Notes under the pieces: generated by a model | Database searches by the model: none | Told to the model about the DNA's origin: nothing | Seen by the model: only the letters and a program-made list of their open reading frames with translations | Program-made: the position numbers and the translations under genes | Assembly: GCA_028285265.1 (NCBI GenBank) | Contig: JANQPX010000078.1 | Coordinates: 44,570-108,569, forward strand | DNA length: 64,000 nt | Direction of reading: 5' to 3' | Source of the DNA: Geminicoccaceae bacterium | Lineage (GTDB): Bacteria > Pseudomonadota > Alphaproteobacteria > Geminicoccales > Geminicoccaceae | Part shown: in pieces, positions 36,800 to 46,631 of the stretch | How the letters are laid out: the number at the start of each line of letters is the position of its first letter | How positions within the stretch are numbered: the stretch's first letter is position 1

Positions 36800-37339
36800 A
36801 TGACATCTAGCTCATATTCCAACTGCCGATTCGTCATTGCAGCGGCATCATTCCTCGTTCTGGCAGCCTGTGCGGCGTCCCCGACACCTTATCAAGAAGC
36901 GACAAGCGATGGTGGTTACACCGATCAAAAACTTGAAGGCGACGCGTATCAAGTCACGTTCACAGGCAATGCTGCAACCCCGAGACCCTCCATTCAAAAA
37001 GCGGTTCTTTTCCGCGCAGCTCAACTAACGCTCCAGGAGGACCGCAGCCATTTCAAGGTGCTGTCCAATACGGTCGAATCCGCATCAGAACCTTCCGACG
37101 ATACTGGGTTCGGCCTCGCAGGGATGTTCGGGACGGGCAGCGGCAGCGGCCTGGTCAGCACGCTTGACTTCACGTTGCTCGAAGGCGAACCGACGAGCGA
37201 TGACCCCAACACGTACAACGCGGAAAAACTCATCCGAGAGTTTAAGGACAGTGTCTTATCACCGAAAAGCGCCGCGACCGCCGTCCGTGACGGGGCCATT
37301 GTCAACGATCTGCGCGCGCCACGATCACGGGACTTCTAA
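36800..37339 (+). CDS. CC0125/CC1285 family lipoprotein
   Basis: This 179-residue protein has a lipoprotein signal peptide with lipobox LAAC at residues 21-24. The mature chain begins with ASPTPYQEATSDGGYTDQKLEGD and YQVTFTGNA, which match the alphaproteobacterial CC0125/CC1285 lipoprotein family. It is expected in the outer or inner membrane facing the periplasm. Function is unknown. Confidence 0.85.
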   Translation: MTSSSYSNCRFVIAAASFLVLAACAASPTPYQEATSDGGYTDQKLEGDAYQVTFTGNAATPRPSIQKAVLFRAAQLTLQEDRSHFKVLSNTVESASEPSDDTGFGLAGMFGTGSGSGLVSTLDFTLLEGEPTSDDPNTYNAEKLIREFKDSVLSPKSAATAVRDGAIVNDLRAPRSRDF

Positions 37340-37392
37340 ACACGCCCTTAACCGAATCAGTGATGCCGTGGGGCATCTGCGTTGAAAAGAGG

Positions 37393-38019
37393 TCACGGAG
37401 CCTTTGGAGGCGGGTTGGCGAACAAGAGCTTCAAGTAGGTTCGAAGCTGCATGATCTGAGCCGCCGCGGTGTTGGACTCGCGTAAAGCGCGCTGAAGAAC
37501 AAGACCACCTTCGACAACACTCGACACCATGTCGCCGAGTGCATCCAAATCGACAGGCTCTCTCGGTTCATAGACAGCAGCGATCTCTTCGAACATCGTA
37601 CGAAAGCGTCTGCGCCATCCGAGAATCGCCTGCCGATTCAGCTCGCGAACACCCTTGTCGAAGAGGCGATCTTGATAGGCGGTTGCTGCGATGACGCAGC
37701 CCGGGTGACCTTCCGGCATGTCTTCTAGCATCTCTGCCAGCATTTTAAGCCCAATGAGCATTGCATGCAGCGGATCATCATTCAGTTCGCGCGCCCGGGC
37801 GAACAGATCATCGTAGAGCTTGTCCTCGGTTTCGATGTAACGCTCGAGCATTGCGCGTGCGAGCGCGTTCTTGTCTTTAAAATGATAGAAGAAACCGCTT
37901 CGCGAGATTTGAGCGGCGGCGACGATCTCGTCTATGGAGGTCGCCTCAAACCCCTTCTCGAGCACGGCAGCTTCTGCAATGTCGAGGATTCGTCCTTTGG
38001 TATCAGCCTTCAAGGTCAT
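37393..38019 (-). CDS. TetR/AcrR family transcriptional regulator
   Basis: This 208-residue protein has an N-terminal helix-turn-helix (GFEATSIDEIVAAAQISRSGFFYHFKD, residues about 22-48) and an all-helical ligand-binding region. It is divergent from the homocysteine methyltransferase-like gene and an inverted repeat lies in the shared promoter at 38101-38115. It probably controls that gene and itself. Confidence 0.9.
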   Translation of the reverse strand: MTLKADTKGRILDIAEAAVLEKGFEATSIDEIVAAAQISRSGFFYHFKDKNALARAMLERYIETEDKLYDDLFARARELNDDPLHAMLIGLKMLAEMLEDMPEGHPGCVIAATAYQDRLFDKGVRELNRQAILGWRRRFRTMFEEIAAVYEPREPVDLDALGDMVSSVVEGGLVLQRALRESNTAAAQIMQLRTYLKLLFANPPPKAP

Positions 38020-38100
38020 CGCGGTGTCTGCTTACTGTACTGCGAGTCCACTTGACCCTCCGATCGTTACCGGCGCATCCACGAGTTCTCGATTAAGTTG

Positions 38101-38115
38101 TTGAAAACATTTCAA
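38101..38115. promoter_or_regulatory. Inverted repeat in the TetR/methyltransferase promoter
   Basis: TTGAAA-ACA-TTTCAA is a perfect 6+3+6 inverted repeat in the divergent gap, 82 bp from the TetR start and 91 bp from the methyltransferase start. It may be the TetR operator, and TTGAAA could also serve as a -35 element for the plus-strand gene. Confidence 0.45.
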
Positions 38116-38205
38116 AAAAATATCGTGTTGACCGTACCATGCGTTCACTATTCGAGGCAAGCCGCGGATGGCTATACCTTTTTCGTCAACGAAAGGAACC
38201 ATCCC

Positions 38206-39150
38206 ATGCGAGTTCAGTCCCTCCTCCAAGCGGAGCGCTTTTTTCTGGCCGATGGCGGTCTCGAAACCTTCATGATTTTCGAAAGAGGCTTTGATCTACC
38301 CTGCTTTTCTGCAGCGGCCTTGCTCGATACCGCTGAAGGTCGCGTCGCGCTAACCACCTACTTTGAGCACTATATTGCCCTGGCCCACGAGACCGGGCGC
38401 GGTTTCGTCATGGATGCACCGACATGGCGTGCGGGCAGCGCGTGGGCCAGCCCGCTCGGCCTCTCACTCGCCGAGACGTTGGCCATCAATAGACGAGCCG
38501 TCGACTTCGTCGCCGACATTCGAACACGACACGAAACCACTGACTTACCAATCCTCGTCAACGGATTGGTAGGACCTGCAGGAGATGCCTATGAGCCCGG
38601 CACAATGTTAACGCCAGCAGATGCCCTCCTAACGCATGCGCCTCAAGTCCATGCTCTCGGACGGGCAGGTGTCGACATGATCAGCGCGATGACGCTCACC
38701 CATGCGGGCGAAGCCTCGGGAATCGCGATTGCCGCGCGTGAGATTGACGTACCCATTGCGATTGCCTTCACACTGGAAACCGATGGTCGCCTACCATCGG
38801 GCCAGCCGCTGGATGAAGCGATCGCGGAAGTCGATGAGGCCACGGACGCGACCCCCATTTACTACATGATCAATTGTGCCCACCCTGACCACTTCCATTA
38901 CATTCTCGATCGATTTGAGCCGTGGACGTCGCGAATTGGGGGGCTTCGGACCAATGCTTCCCGCCTCAGCCATGCAGAATTGGATGAGTCGGAAACGCTG
39001 GATGACGGCGACCCTGAGGAACTCAGCCAATTGAATGCAGCGCTCTTGAGCCTGCTCCCAAACATTCGTGTGGTTGGCGGTTGCTGCGGCACTGATCACC
39101 GGCATGTTGGTTGCATCGCCCGACATGATCTGGTTGAGAGGGCAGCCTGA
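38206..39150 (+). CDS. Homocysteine S-methyltransferase family protein
   Basis: This 314-residue protein is of the zinc-dependent homocysteine/selenocysteine methyltransferase family, which moves a methyl group from S-methylmethionine or a betaine to a thiol. The zinc ligands are seen as NCAHP and the GGCCG motif near the C-terminus. The N-terminal LADGGLETFMIFERGFDLP is the expected first strand region. ATG 38206 follows a GAAAGGA site. A strong hairpin follows the stop codon. Confidence 0.88.
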   Translation: MRVQSLLQAERFFLADGGLETFMIFERGFDLPCFSAAALLDTAEGRVALTTYFEHYIALAHETGRGFVMDAPTWRAGSAWASPLGLSLAETLAINRRAVDFVADIRTRHETTDLPILVNGLVGPAGDAYEPGTMLTPADALLTHAPQVHALGRAGVDMISAMTLTHAGEASGIAIAAREIDVPIAIAFTLETDGRLPSGQPLDEAIAEVDEATDATPIYYMINCAHPDHFHYILDRFEPWTSRIGGLRTNASRLSHAELDESETLDDGDPEELSQLNAALLSLLPNIRVVGGCCGTDHRHVGCIARHDLVERAA

Positions 39151-39156
39151 GCTTGT

Positions 39157-39199
39157 GAGAACCACCGGACCCTTTGTCATGGGTCCGGTGGCTCGTTCT
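39157..39199 (+). terminator. Terminator-like hairpin after the homocysteine methyltransferase gene
   Basis: CCACCGGACCC (39162-39172) pairs with GGGTCCGGTGG (39181-39191) over 11 bp with an 8-base loop, and the outer GAGAA/TTCTC extends the stem. It begins seven bases past the stop codon. There is no clean U-tract, but the strength and position suit termination. Confidence 0.65.
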
Positions 39200-39368
39200 C
39201 CAACGTTGCGACTGTTCGCATCCTTGGGATGGCCGGAACGGTAAGGCCGTTCAAAGGTCCATCGTCAGTGCGTTGGCTGATGCCCTATCGATCCAATCTC
39301 AAGTCCTAGGGATAGCATCCACCCACAGAAGATTAGCGGCCCTATGTGAGCGATGATCAATGATCACA

Positions 39369-39722
39369 TCATACAAATCGCCGTTCCACCCAAGAAATCC
39401 CAGCCATACCGCAAAAGTAAATAAAACCACCGACGTAAAATTGGAATAAGACAAAAATCAAAATGACACCAATAACGACGAGGGCCATACTAAAAATGAA
39501 AACAACAGTGTGAATTAATGATGCGCCATCATAGTTCTTCTCATTTTGGTTGGTTGTGACAATAAAGATAATCCATCCAAATATAAGAAAGAATGCTGCA
39601 AGCAACCACCCCGCCGAGCTGCCAACATGAACTCCAATAAAGAGCGCAATGCATGTGTAGGAGGCGAAAATCAGCCATGGCATCGATTTAGTAACCATGC
39701 TCAGGAAGTGTGCGTGGTTCAT
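39369..39722 (-). CDS. Small membrane protein, hypothetical
   Basis: This 117-residue protein contains about four hydrophobic segments (for example IALFIGVHVG, WLLAAFFLIFGWIIFIV, VVFIFSMALVVIGVILIFVL and a final one). It is notably AT-rich and codon use differs from its neighbours, which could indicate recent acquisition. ATG 39722 starts the protein; the frame extends to 39791. I do not recognise the family. Confidence 0.55.
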   Translation of the reverse strand: MNHAHFLSMVTKSMPWLIFASYTCIALFIGVHVGSSAGWLLAAFFLIFGWIIFIVTTNQNEKNYDGASLIHTVVFIFSMALVVIGVILIFVLFQFYVGGFIYFCGMAGISWVERRFV

Positions 39723-39946
39723 TGTCTTGATCCCCATCGGAAGATCAAAGCACGGTAATGCGTTCCTGACATACAGGCATGTTTCCTTCATTAATGTTGA
39801 TCGTTATCCGATAGATCGACACCGAGGCTGTCAACCCTGCCCATGGAACGATCAAGCTCCAGGTTTGGTTGGTGAAGAGCATCTTTATCGGTGGATGCTT
39901 GATCCACGTGCAGCTTCCGTCAGCTCTCATCATTGGACGACTTGTC

Positions 39947-40438
39947 ATGGATTTTGCGAATTCCTATCTCGGTCGCCTTCGCAGTATGATCGGGGACAGT
40001 TTAGTGCTCGTTCCCGGCGCGAGGGTCGTCGTTGAAAATGCTCGTGGTCAGATCTTATTGGAGAAACGAACCGACTTTGGCCGTTGGGGCCTCCCTGGAG
40101 GGTCCGCTGAGGAGGGCGAAGATTTGGAGACTGTCGCCATTCGTGAGGTGCTGGAGGAGACAGGTCTCGTCGTGTCTCAATTGCAGCCCTTCGGATTTGC
40201 TTGTGATCCCGCTCTCGAAACCATTGTTTATCCGAACGGTGATCGCTGTCAGAACTTTTGTCTGAACTTCTTTACACGCCATTTTAATGGCGTGCCGAGA
40301 GTCGCCGAGGGAGAAAACACCGCGTGCACCTGGTTTGCTATCGATGAACTCCCCGATCTCCTACCCAACATGCGCCACAGTATCCTGTCCTATCAACGAT
40401 ATCTCAAATCCGGACAGTTCCAGATGATCAGGGCTTAA
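39947..40438 (+). CDS. Nudix hydrolase
   Basis: This 163-residue protein carries a complete Nudix box, G-SAEEG-E-DLETVAI-REVLEETGL, at about residues 50-72, which binds the divalent metal and splits nucleoside-diphosphate-linked compounds. The substrate is unknown. ATG 39947 is chosen within a longer open frame beginning at 39869. Confidence 0.9.
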   Translation: MDFANSYLGRLRSMIGDSLVLVPGARVVVENARGQILLEKRTDFGRWGLPGGSAEEGEDLETVAIREVLEETGLVVSQLQPFGFACDPALETIVYPNGDRCQNFCLNFFTRHFNGVPRVAEGENTACTWFAIDELPDLLPNMRHSILSYQRYLKSGQFQMIRA

Positions 40439-40528
40439 TCACGCCAATCTGTGTCAAGAAGAGGCCGACGAGCCGCTGCCGTGATGAAGCTCCGAGGTAG
40501 AGCGGTGCCATGACATGATTCTGAAAGA

Positions 40529-41068
40529 TCATCTCGACAGTGTCAGGAATGGTATAGGTTCTGGAGGGTCTGCGCCGAGATCGAGGAGCTGCTTTTGCCA
40601 CCAACCGACGTCTCGCCATTCACCATTCTTAAAGCCAACGCGAGGATAGACACCAACCAGCTCAAACCCCAAGGCTTCATGAAAACAAACACTTGGTTCA
40701 TTCGGCAAGGCGATGCCGGCAAATGCCATGGCAAACCCCTGCCTTTCAAGGATGTCAAAAAGCTCACGATACAGACGACGGCCAACACCTTGTCGTTTGA
40801 CCTCAGGCGCCAGGTAGATGCTCACGTCGCAAGACCAGCGATAAGCCGGACGCGTTCTGTGGCTTCCTGCATAGGCATATCCAATGACCTGTCCAGCCTC
40901 CTCGGCAACGAGCCAAGGGAACATTGCCAACGTGCTCTGAATACGGGACGTCATGTCATCTGCCGAAGGCGCCTCGTCTTCGAATGAGATGAAGGTTTCT
41001 CGAACCATGGGTGCATAAATCTGGGCGATCGCCGTGCCATCACGCCGATCTGCGGTGCGGATCTTCAT
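40529..41068 (-). CDS. GNAT family N-acetyltransferase (phosphinothricin acetyltransferase-like)
   Basis: This 179-residue protein begins with IRTADRRDGTAIAQIYAPMV and has the acetyl-CoA motif YLAPEVKRQGVGRRLYRELF followed by NEPSVCFHEALGFELVGVY, a pattern of the Pat/YncA group. These enzymes acetylate amino acid analogues such as phosphinothricin or methionine sulphone. Substrate here is not proven. Confidence 0.88.
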   Translation of the reverse strand: MKIRTADRRDGTAIAQIYAPMVRETFISFEDEAPSADDMTSRIQSTLAMFPWLVAEEAGQVIGYAYAGSHRTRPAYRWSCDVSIYLAPEVKRQGVGRRLYRELFDILERQGFAMAFAGIALPNEPSVCFHEALGFELVGVYPRVGFKNGEWRDVGWWQKQLLDLGADPPEPIPFLTLSR

Positions 41069-41252
41069 AGACCGATGCCAAGTCTAGGGCCATGTGGCGG
41101 ACATGATATCATCACGGCAAGTCCCTCCGAGATCTGATGGTTCAATGCACGATCACGACCGGCCAAAGGAGCAGCGCTTCAACCGCAGACGGCTGGCTCC
41201 CTCATATCACCATCGGGCCGCGCATGGCGGCAAGGTCCCTCTAACGCTTAGC

Positions 41253-41714
41253 TCAATCTCGCAGGTTAAGATGCATGAACTGATTGAAGGAAGAGTGTTG
41301 GTAGTCACCGAAGGCGCCACCATTGACGAAGCCATACTTTCGGTAAAGGGCCAAAGCGGGCTCGAATGCCTCGCCCGAACCCGTTTCGAGACTCAGCCGA
41401 CGATAGCCGCGCTCCTTTGCAACAGCCAGGATGTGGCTCAGGAGCATCGCAGCAACGCCCTTACGAAGATGCGCCGCGTCAGTGCGCATGGATTTGATCT
41501 CGCCTGTTTTGGCATCGAGCTCCTTCAAGGCTGCCATGCCCAAGAGAGCCTCGCCTTGCCAAGCTGTAAGAAAGCTGATGTCTGGTCCACTCAATCCCGA
41601 CAGGTCCAACGCGTAAACGCTACCCGGTGGCGAGTTCTCATGCATGCTTGCGAGATGGGCACGCACCAAAGCGAGAACGCGTTCATCGCCGAGGTCTCCA
41701 GGCACGATCTTCAA
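41253..41714 (-). CDS. GNAT family N-acetyltransferase
   Basis: This 153-residue protein has the acetyl-CoA region MRTDAAHLRKGVAAMLLSHIL and LALYRKYGFVNGGAFGDYQ. It belongs to the PseH/YjgM-like small acetyltransferases. Its ATG overlaps the stop of the XRE-cupin gene by four bases, so the regulator and the enzyme form one unit. Confidence 0.88.
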   Translation of the reverse strand: MKIVPGDLGDERVLALVRAHLASMHENSPPGSVYALDLSGLSGPDISFLTAWQGEALLGMAALKELDAKTGEIKSMRTDAAHLRKGVAAMLLSHILAVAKERGYRRLSLETGSGEAFEPALALYRKYGFVNGGAFGDYQHSSFNQFMHLNLRD

Positions 41715-42289
41715 TTCGGTGTCCTTATCGCAACGATGTAGCGAACACTATCTGGTCCCGGATTCTGGAAACGGGTCGTGGACTGCAATTTCATGCGAAG
41801 ACAGTCTCGAGGGCCAAGCTCATAATCGCTGTCGCCATGAGTCAGCAGGAGCTTGCCTTCCAACACCACAATATGTTGCTCCATGCCACATGACGGCGGC
41901 ATTTCGTACTCAATCACCGCGCCGGACGGCAGCTCACTTCCGACAAGCTCGATATCGTATCCATGAGCAGGCGGCGAAATCGCGGTGCGCACAAAGCCGG
42001 TCGAGTGATCACGCCAAACCGCCGCATCGGCCTGACGGATGAGCCTTGGTGCCTCCTCCTCCAAAGCCAGCAACAGATGCGACATCGTCACGTTGTAGAC
42101 CGCGCACAAGCGACCAAGAACCTGCGCTGTCGGACTCGTCTCGGCGCGCTCAATGCGCGAGAGCGTTGCCCGACTGATACCTGACAAGGTGGCGACGTCG
42201 TCAAGCGTACGCCCTGAGTTTTGACGTAACGATGTCAAGCGATCGGCGAGGGCTTGATCCAAATGTTCATATTCGAGAACTTTTCCCAT
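41711..42289 (-). CDS. XRE family regulator with C-terminal cupin domain
   Basis: This 192-residue regulator has an N-terminal Cro/C1 helix-turn-helix (LRQNSGRTLDDVATLSGISRATLSRIERAETSP) and a C-terminal cupin (about residues 108-190) with GAVIEYEMPPSCGMEQHIVVLEGKLLL. Such proteins often control amino acid or polyamine metabolism. It is translationally coupled to the acetyltransferase at 41253-41714, which may be its target. Confidence 0.9.
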   Translation of the reverse strand: MGKVLEYEHLDQALADRLTSLRQNSGRTLDDVATLSGISRATLSRIERAETSPTAQVLGRLCAVYNVTMSHLLLALEEEAPRLIRQADAAVWRDHSTGFVRTAISPPAHGYDIELVGSELPSGAVIEYEMPPSCGMEQHIVVLEGKLLLTHGDSDYELGPRDCLRMKLQSTTRFQNPGPDSVRYIVAIRTPN

Positions 42290-42581
42290 ATATGAAACAT
42301 AAGATCTCCATGCAGGACTGACAAGACATCACGAAGGCGGACGCTGCCATCGGCACGCCAGCATCGGCTCAAGCTCAAAAAAGGCAGCCTTAAAGAACGA
42401 ACTGAACGACCGCCTGTTTCCACATTTGGGGAGAAGGACTTTGTCTGCTCGGACCATGGGGCAGTGCGTTCGGATCTGCTGTGGCTGCTCGCATGGGACG
42501 CCGGAACGCACAGTCCCTGCCTGTAGCTGGATAGCCGCCTTCAACTCGGCAACGACATTCGCTTGATTTGCCGTTTGCCCA

Positions 42582-44231
42582 TCATTTTGTGGCCTGAAGC
42601 GTGACGGTCAGGTCGTCCCCGGCAGCAACGTCGATCGTCGTTTTTGGATATTCCGCCTTTTTCGGATGACCCTCGATAATGTAAGTCCCAGGTAAGAGAC
42701 CAAAGGGCGTGTCAGAAGTCCGGGTCACGCCGCCGCGCTCACTTGAAGGATAGACAAAGACCCGCTTCGGCTGTTCAGGCTGTCCATTCAGATCCCGATA
42801 GAGAACCGTGACGGATGCGGAGGGCAAGTCGATGTCAACGACCTGTTCAGGCTCCGATGTGACCTCGATATCCGCCTCATAGAGGTTCACACTGTCATCC
42901 GCCCGGATCTGGTAGCGACCTGGAAAGACGAGGCCACCACTACGCGAATTGATCCCAGTGACCAAGTTGCCGTCCTGATAGAGTTCGAGCCTTGGTTTGG
43001 AAATCAGCCGGTCTGCGGTCGCCAGCATGTTCAGGTGGACAATGAGTTTCACTTCGGTTGCTGCTTCGAAGCTCAGTTCCTTCGTATCGCCCGCCGCGAA
43101 GACTTCCGTAAGACTGAGTTCTTGTGATGTACCAGAGGGCTTGGTGCGGAACTCAAAAGTTCCTTCCTGCAAAAATGCACCTTGATCACCATGGAAAGAT
43201 CCGAGTTTCTTGCCATCTTGATAGACCGTCACCACCGTATCGCGAATGGCCGTCCCGTCCATCGAGAATCGGGCGGAGACTTCGGGCGGCTTCGGGGCAT
43301 CCTCAATGACAGCTTCGGTTCGGCCGTCTGTCAGCACGGCAACCCGGCTTTCGATCGGGGCGTAGACCGATCCATCCAGCGTTTCGACCCCGCCTCTCAT
43401 GATGTAGTCGCCAGGCCTTGGATAGTGGATCGAAAACGTCTCGACATCGACCACATCACCGCCTGCAACCGGGGTCAATGTCGCCCTCCCCTTTTGACGA
43501 ACCTTATCCGCAGTTATGACCGTCAATGTGAATTGTGGGGGGCTAGCCTCTGCTGTCGGATGACCATCTCCATCACCAGGCTCATCACCACCGTCAATCG
43601 ATGCATCAACAACCGCCCCCAAACTGGTCACCAACTCACCAGTGCTGAAGGCGTCCCGATATGCCGTACCAGCGGCGTCGGCAATGCACTCCATAGCGGC
43701 ACGTTCTTTGCCGCTTAGGCCAAGGCCAACGACATGCACGGTAATCGACACGTCTCGGTTCCGCCATTCACGAACCAATGCGCAAGGATCAGCATCGCAG
43801 CTCTCGATGCCGTCTGAGATCAAGATGATTGCACCTCGTCGATCGCCGAAATCTTCAAGCGCAGCGCGCAGCGATCGATCGATTGGGGTTCGACCAGTAG
43901 GTCGAACCGCCTCCATCGCTGTGACTAAACCATCGCTGGCACCAGACTGCCTCGTCCAAGGCATCACGAGTTCACTGTCGCTACAATCGTTCTTGTGCCG
44001 ATGTCCATAGATCCGAAGGGCTACATCACGATCGCCAAGGTCGCGCGAGGCAAGCTCGCGCATGGCAATTCTTGCCGCCTCGTATTTCCGGCTCTGGTCT
44101 GGCAGCGCGCCCCACATCGATTGCGAGCTGTCATAGATGATGTAAACGCCGTCCCGCTCTTCTTCAGCCAACCCTTCAACAGCAGCCAAAAGAAACCAGA
44201 GCAACCCTATCATCGCGGCGCCTGCACGCAT
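42582..44231 (-). CDS. Secreted von Willebrand factor A domain protein
   Basis: This protein of about 549 residues has a signal peptide (MRAGAAMIGLLWFLLAAVEGL) and a VWA domain (about residues 25-215) with the metal-binding MIDAS motif DSSQS and the later ISDG. The remaining 330 residues are strand-rich, resemble repeated beta domains and contain carboxypeptidase-regulatory-like stretches (GLLPGTYIIEGHPK). It probably acts in the periplasm or at the surface in adhesion or protein interaction. ATG 44231 gives a clean signal peptide; GTG 44273 and ATG 44252 would extend it. Confidence 0.85.
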   Translation of the reverse strand: MRAGAAMIGLLWFLLAAVEGLAEEERDGVYIIYDSSQSMWGALPDQSRKYEAARIAMRELASRDLGDRDVALRIYGHRHKNDCSDSELVMPWTRQSGASDGLVTAMEAVRPTGRTPIDRSLRAALEDFGDRRGAIILISDGIESCDADPCALVREWRNRDVSITVHVVGLGLSGKERAAMECIADAAGTAYRDAFSTGELVTSLGAVVDASIDGGDEPGDGDGHPTAEASPPQFTLTVITADKVRQKGRATLTPVAGGDVVDVETFSIHYPRPGDYIMRGGVETLDGSVYAPIESRVAVLTDGRTEAVIEDAPKPPEVSARFSMDGTAIRDTVVTVYQDGKKLGSFHGDQGAFLQEGTFEFRTKPSGTSQELSLTEVFAAGDTKELSFEAATEVKLIVHLNMLATADRLISKPRLELYQDGNLVTGINSRSGGLVFPGRYQIRADDSVNLYEADIEVTSEPEQVVDIDLPSASVTVLYRDLNGQPEQPKRVFVYPSSERGGVTRTSDTPFGLLPGTYIIEGHPKKAEYPKTTIDVAAGDDLTVTLQATK

Positions 44232-44504
44232 CGCTTTACCCCCGAGATCCATCAACCCTCGTCTTTGGCCCACGGCTCGTGTCTGTCGCCTGCGAAGTCT
44301 TGGACACGCTCCTCAAACAGGACCAAGCGAGGTTTTAGACAAGGGAACAAGCCTTAGCAATTGCGCTCTGAAGTTGAATGCAATCATAGACATGCCCTCG
44401 ACCCCTTAACCGTCGATACGCATGTCTTGCGGAAGCACCGCATGCGTCCCCAATTGATCGCCAAGCGCGTCGCTTGCACCAGGAAAGCGCTTGCCAATCT
44501 CACC

Positions 44505-44963
44505 TTATGACCAACGATTTGAAGCCGTCGGTGCGCTCACGTCAATTAAGGTGCCGTCCGGATCTCGCACCAGCATCCTGCGTTGCCCATAAGGCATATC
44601 CGTCGGGGGCTCGACGACCTCGGCACCCATCTTGACCGCTCGCTTGTGTACATCGTCACAATCTGAAACGACAAAGGTCACGATGATGCCGGCAGGCTTG
44701 GCCCGCACATTGTTGGGCACAATGTCGTGGTCACGCTTCAAGATTCCATATTCGAGATCTTTGATGCCCGCGTGGGTCAGAATCACGAACCAATCTGAGT
44801 CGAAATGGCGCTCCATGTCTAAGAGACGCTCATAGAAGGCCGCCGTTGTATTGACGTTCTCACTCAGGATGTTAACGAAACTGCGTTGCACCTTGGGGAA
44901 CCCTTCGATCAATGCTTTGAGTTTGCAGCTGTCCGGGACATGTAGACGCCTTTCTTCGTTCAT
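44505..44963 (-). CDS. VOC/glyoxalase superfamily protein
   Basis: This 152-residue protein has the vicinal oxygen chelate pattern: FVNILSENVNTTAAFYERLLDM in the first half and PAGIIVTFVVSDCDDVHKRAVKMGAEVV with MLVRDPDGTLIDV in the second. The family includes glyoxalase I and bleomycin-resistance proteins; a specific role is not apparent. ATG 44963 fits the family start. Confidence 0.82.
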   Translation of the reverse strand: MNEERRLHVPDSCKLKALIEGFPKVQRSFVNILSENVNTTAAFYERLLDMERHFDSDWFVILTHAGIKDLEYGILKRDHDIVPNNVRAKPAGIIVTFVVSDCDDVHKRAVKMGAEVVEPPTDMPYGQRRMLVRDPDGTLIDVSAPTASNRWS

Positions 44964-45211
44964 GGAACAAGGAAAACGAAGACACCGAAAAGACAAGGAC
45001 CATGTAATGACCGAACGACCGAGCTCATTGAGTCTTGACCCTATCTTGGTCAAATCGGAACGTGTCGATAGCCGGCCGAAACGTTAACGCAACGTACAGG
45101 TGCTGAAAAGCAAGTACTGCTTCTATTGGGACTCGACATACTTCGGGCAAAACCGAAGCAATTCATGCTGATGCCGTGTCACCGTTCGGGGACCCTACAC
45201 CGGAGGTCCCC

Positions 45212-45541
45212 ATGATCACTTGCTTTATTCGATATGAACTCGATCCCTACAAGCACGCTCAGTTTGGTGAATATGCTCAAGCCTGGGGGCAGACAATTCC
45301 GCTCTGCGGCGCTGACCTCATCGGCTACTTTGCCCCGCATGAAGGCTCTAACACTGTCGGCTACGGGATTTACAATATTGATAGCCTCGCGAGCTATGAA
45401 GCCTATCGCGCCCGACTTGCGGCAGACCCACGAGGACGCGAGAACTACGAATTTGCTCAGCATGAGAAATTCATTCTGCGCGAAGACCGTATGTTCCTTA
45501 AGAACATGTCACTCCCGCATGCCGCGCTAGCGAAGCCGTAA
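45212..45541 (+). CDS. NIPSNAP family protein
   Basis: This 109-residue protein resembles NIPSNAP dimeric alpha-beta barrels: MITCFIRYELDPYKHAQFGEYA at the start, then LIGYFAPHEG, YGIYNIDSLASYEAYRARLAADP and an EHEKFI-like end. ATG 45212 follows GGAGGT at ideal spacing. Function is not known. Confidence 0.85.
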   Translation: MITCFIRYELDPYKHAQFGEYAQAWGQTIPLCGADLIGYFAPHEGSNTVGYGIYNIDSLASYEAYRARLAADPRGRENYEFAQHEKFILREDRMFLKNMSLPHAALAKP

Positions 45542-45805
45542 GGGCTATGCCTACGGCGTTCGAAATCCGACGGCTTATCTCTGCGAGCGACGCCATGCAC
45601 TCGGTTGCAGATCGTCGACAGGGAAAGCTTCTCTGTCGATAGAGGGCCTCACCGGAAAACGGCATGTAAAGTCCGCTGACCGCATCGACGACCGCTTAAC
45701 GGGGATGTGCCGCCGCCGCTCTAGACGCCACTGAATTCGCCAGATGACTTGCCAAGGACCTGTCTTGGCCAAAGGTCTAAGGGAGTGACTGGAGGCGATA
45801 GGCAT

Positions 45806-46537
45806 ATGGCAACGATCCTGCTTGTGCATGGCTCCTGGCACGGCGGTTGGGTTTGGAATGATCTTCGTTCCGCTCTTATCGCCGGAGGACACAAGGTCCA
45901 TGCTCCCAGCCTACGGGGACTCGGAGAAGATACCGCCAATCTTCGCTCTGACATTGGTCTTTGGACTCATATCAACGATCTCGAAGACTTAATCATTCGA
46001 GAAGACCTCAATGATCTCCTGCTCGTTGGTCATTCCTATGGCGGCGCTATTGTCCATGGTCTGGAAGGTCGTGTGGCAGATCGCCTTCGTGCCATCGTTC
46101 ACTTGGAGGGCGCTATCCCTGCGCCAGGCTCTTCGATCATGGACGGCTGGCGTGAGGATTATCGTCAAGACGTGTTGGCCTTAGCCAAGGAACATGATGG
46201 GTGGCTCGTACCGCCACCGGATCCAGGGGTTTGGACAGGTCTAAATGACGAGCAACGACAGTGGATGCGCGCCCAACTCAAGCCACAGTCGCTGAAGACA
46301 TATGAGGACATCATGCCGGTTGATCTCGAGTTATTCACCGGGTCTCACGTCTATCTCTGGGCTATGGATCGACCAACCCAGCCCTATCGCGCTGTCGTCG
46401 AGCGGTTTCGGCATGAGCCAAATTGGGTGATCTCTGGGACGAGAGGTGGTCATGAATTGCCGCTGACCAATCCCAAGGCCGTGCTGCGCGCGATCGATGC
46501 AGCGGTCACCGGTGTGCCGCTGCCGGCTGAGATCTGA
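45806..46537 (+). CDS. Alpha/beta hydrolase
   Basis: This 243-residue protein is an alpha/beta-fold esterase-like enzyme. The oxyanion-hole motif HGSWHGGW is near the N-terminus, the nucleophile lies in VGHSYGG (about residue 80) and the catalytic His in TRGGHELPLTNP. It resembles the salicylate esterase/MES-type group. ATG 45806 follows GGAGGCGATAGG. Confidence 0.9.
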   Translation: MATILLVHGSWHGGWVWNDLRSALIAGGHKVHAPSLRGLGEDTANLRSDIGLWTHINDLEDLIIREDLNDLLLVGHSYGGAIVHGLEGRVADRLRAIVHLEGAIPAPGSSIMDGWREDYRQDVLALAKEHDGWLVPPPDPGVWTGLNDEQRQWMRAQLKPQSLKTYEDIMPVDLELFTGSHVYLWAMDRPTQPYRAVVERFRHEPNWVISGTRGGHELPLTNPKAVLRAIDAAVTGVPLPAEI

Positions 46538-46631
46538 TAATAAGATCTGCCATTAAAGCGCAACAAATTGAGCGCATTGAGTTTTGAGCAGAATTCGAGG
46601 ATGATGTTGGAGATATCGGGGAGCAAGGCTG

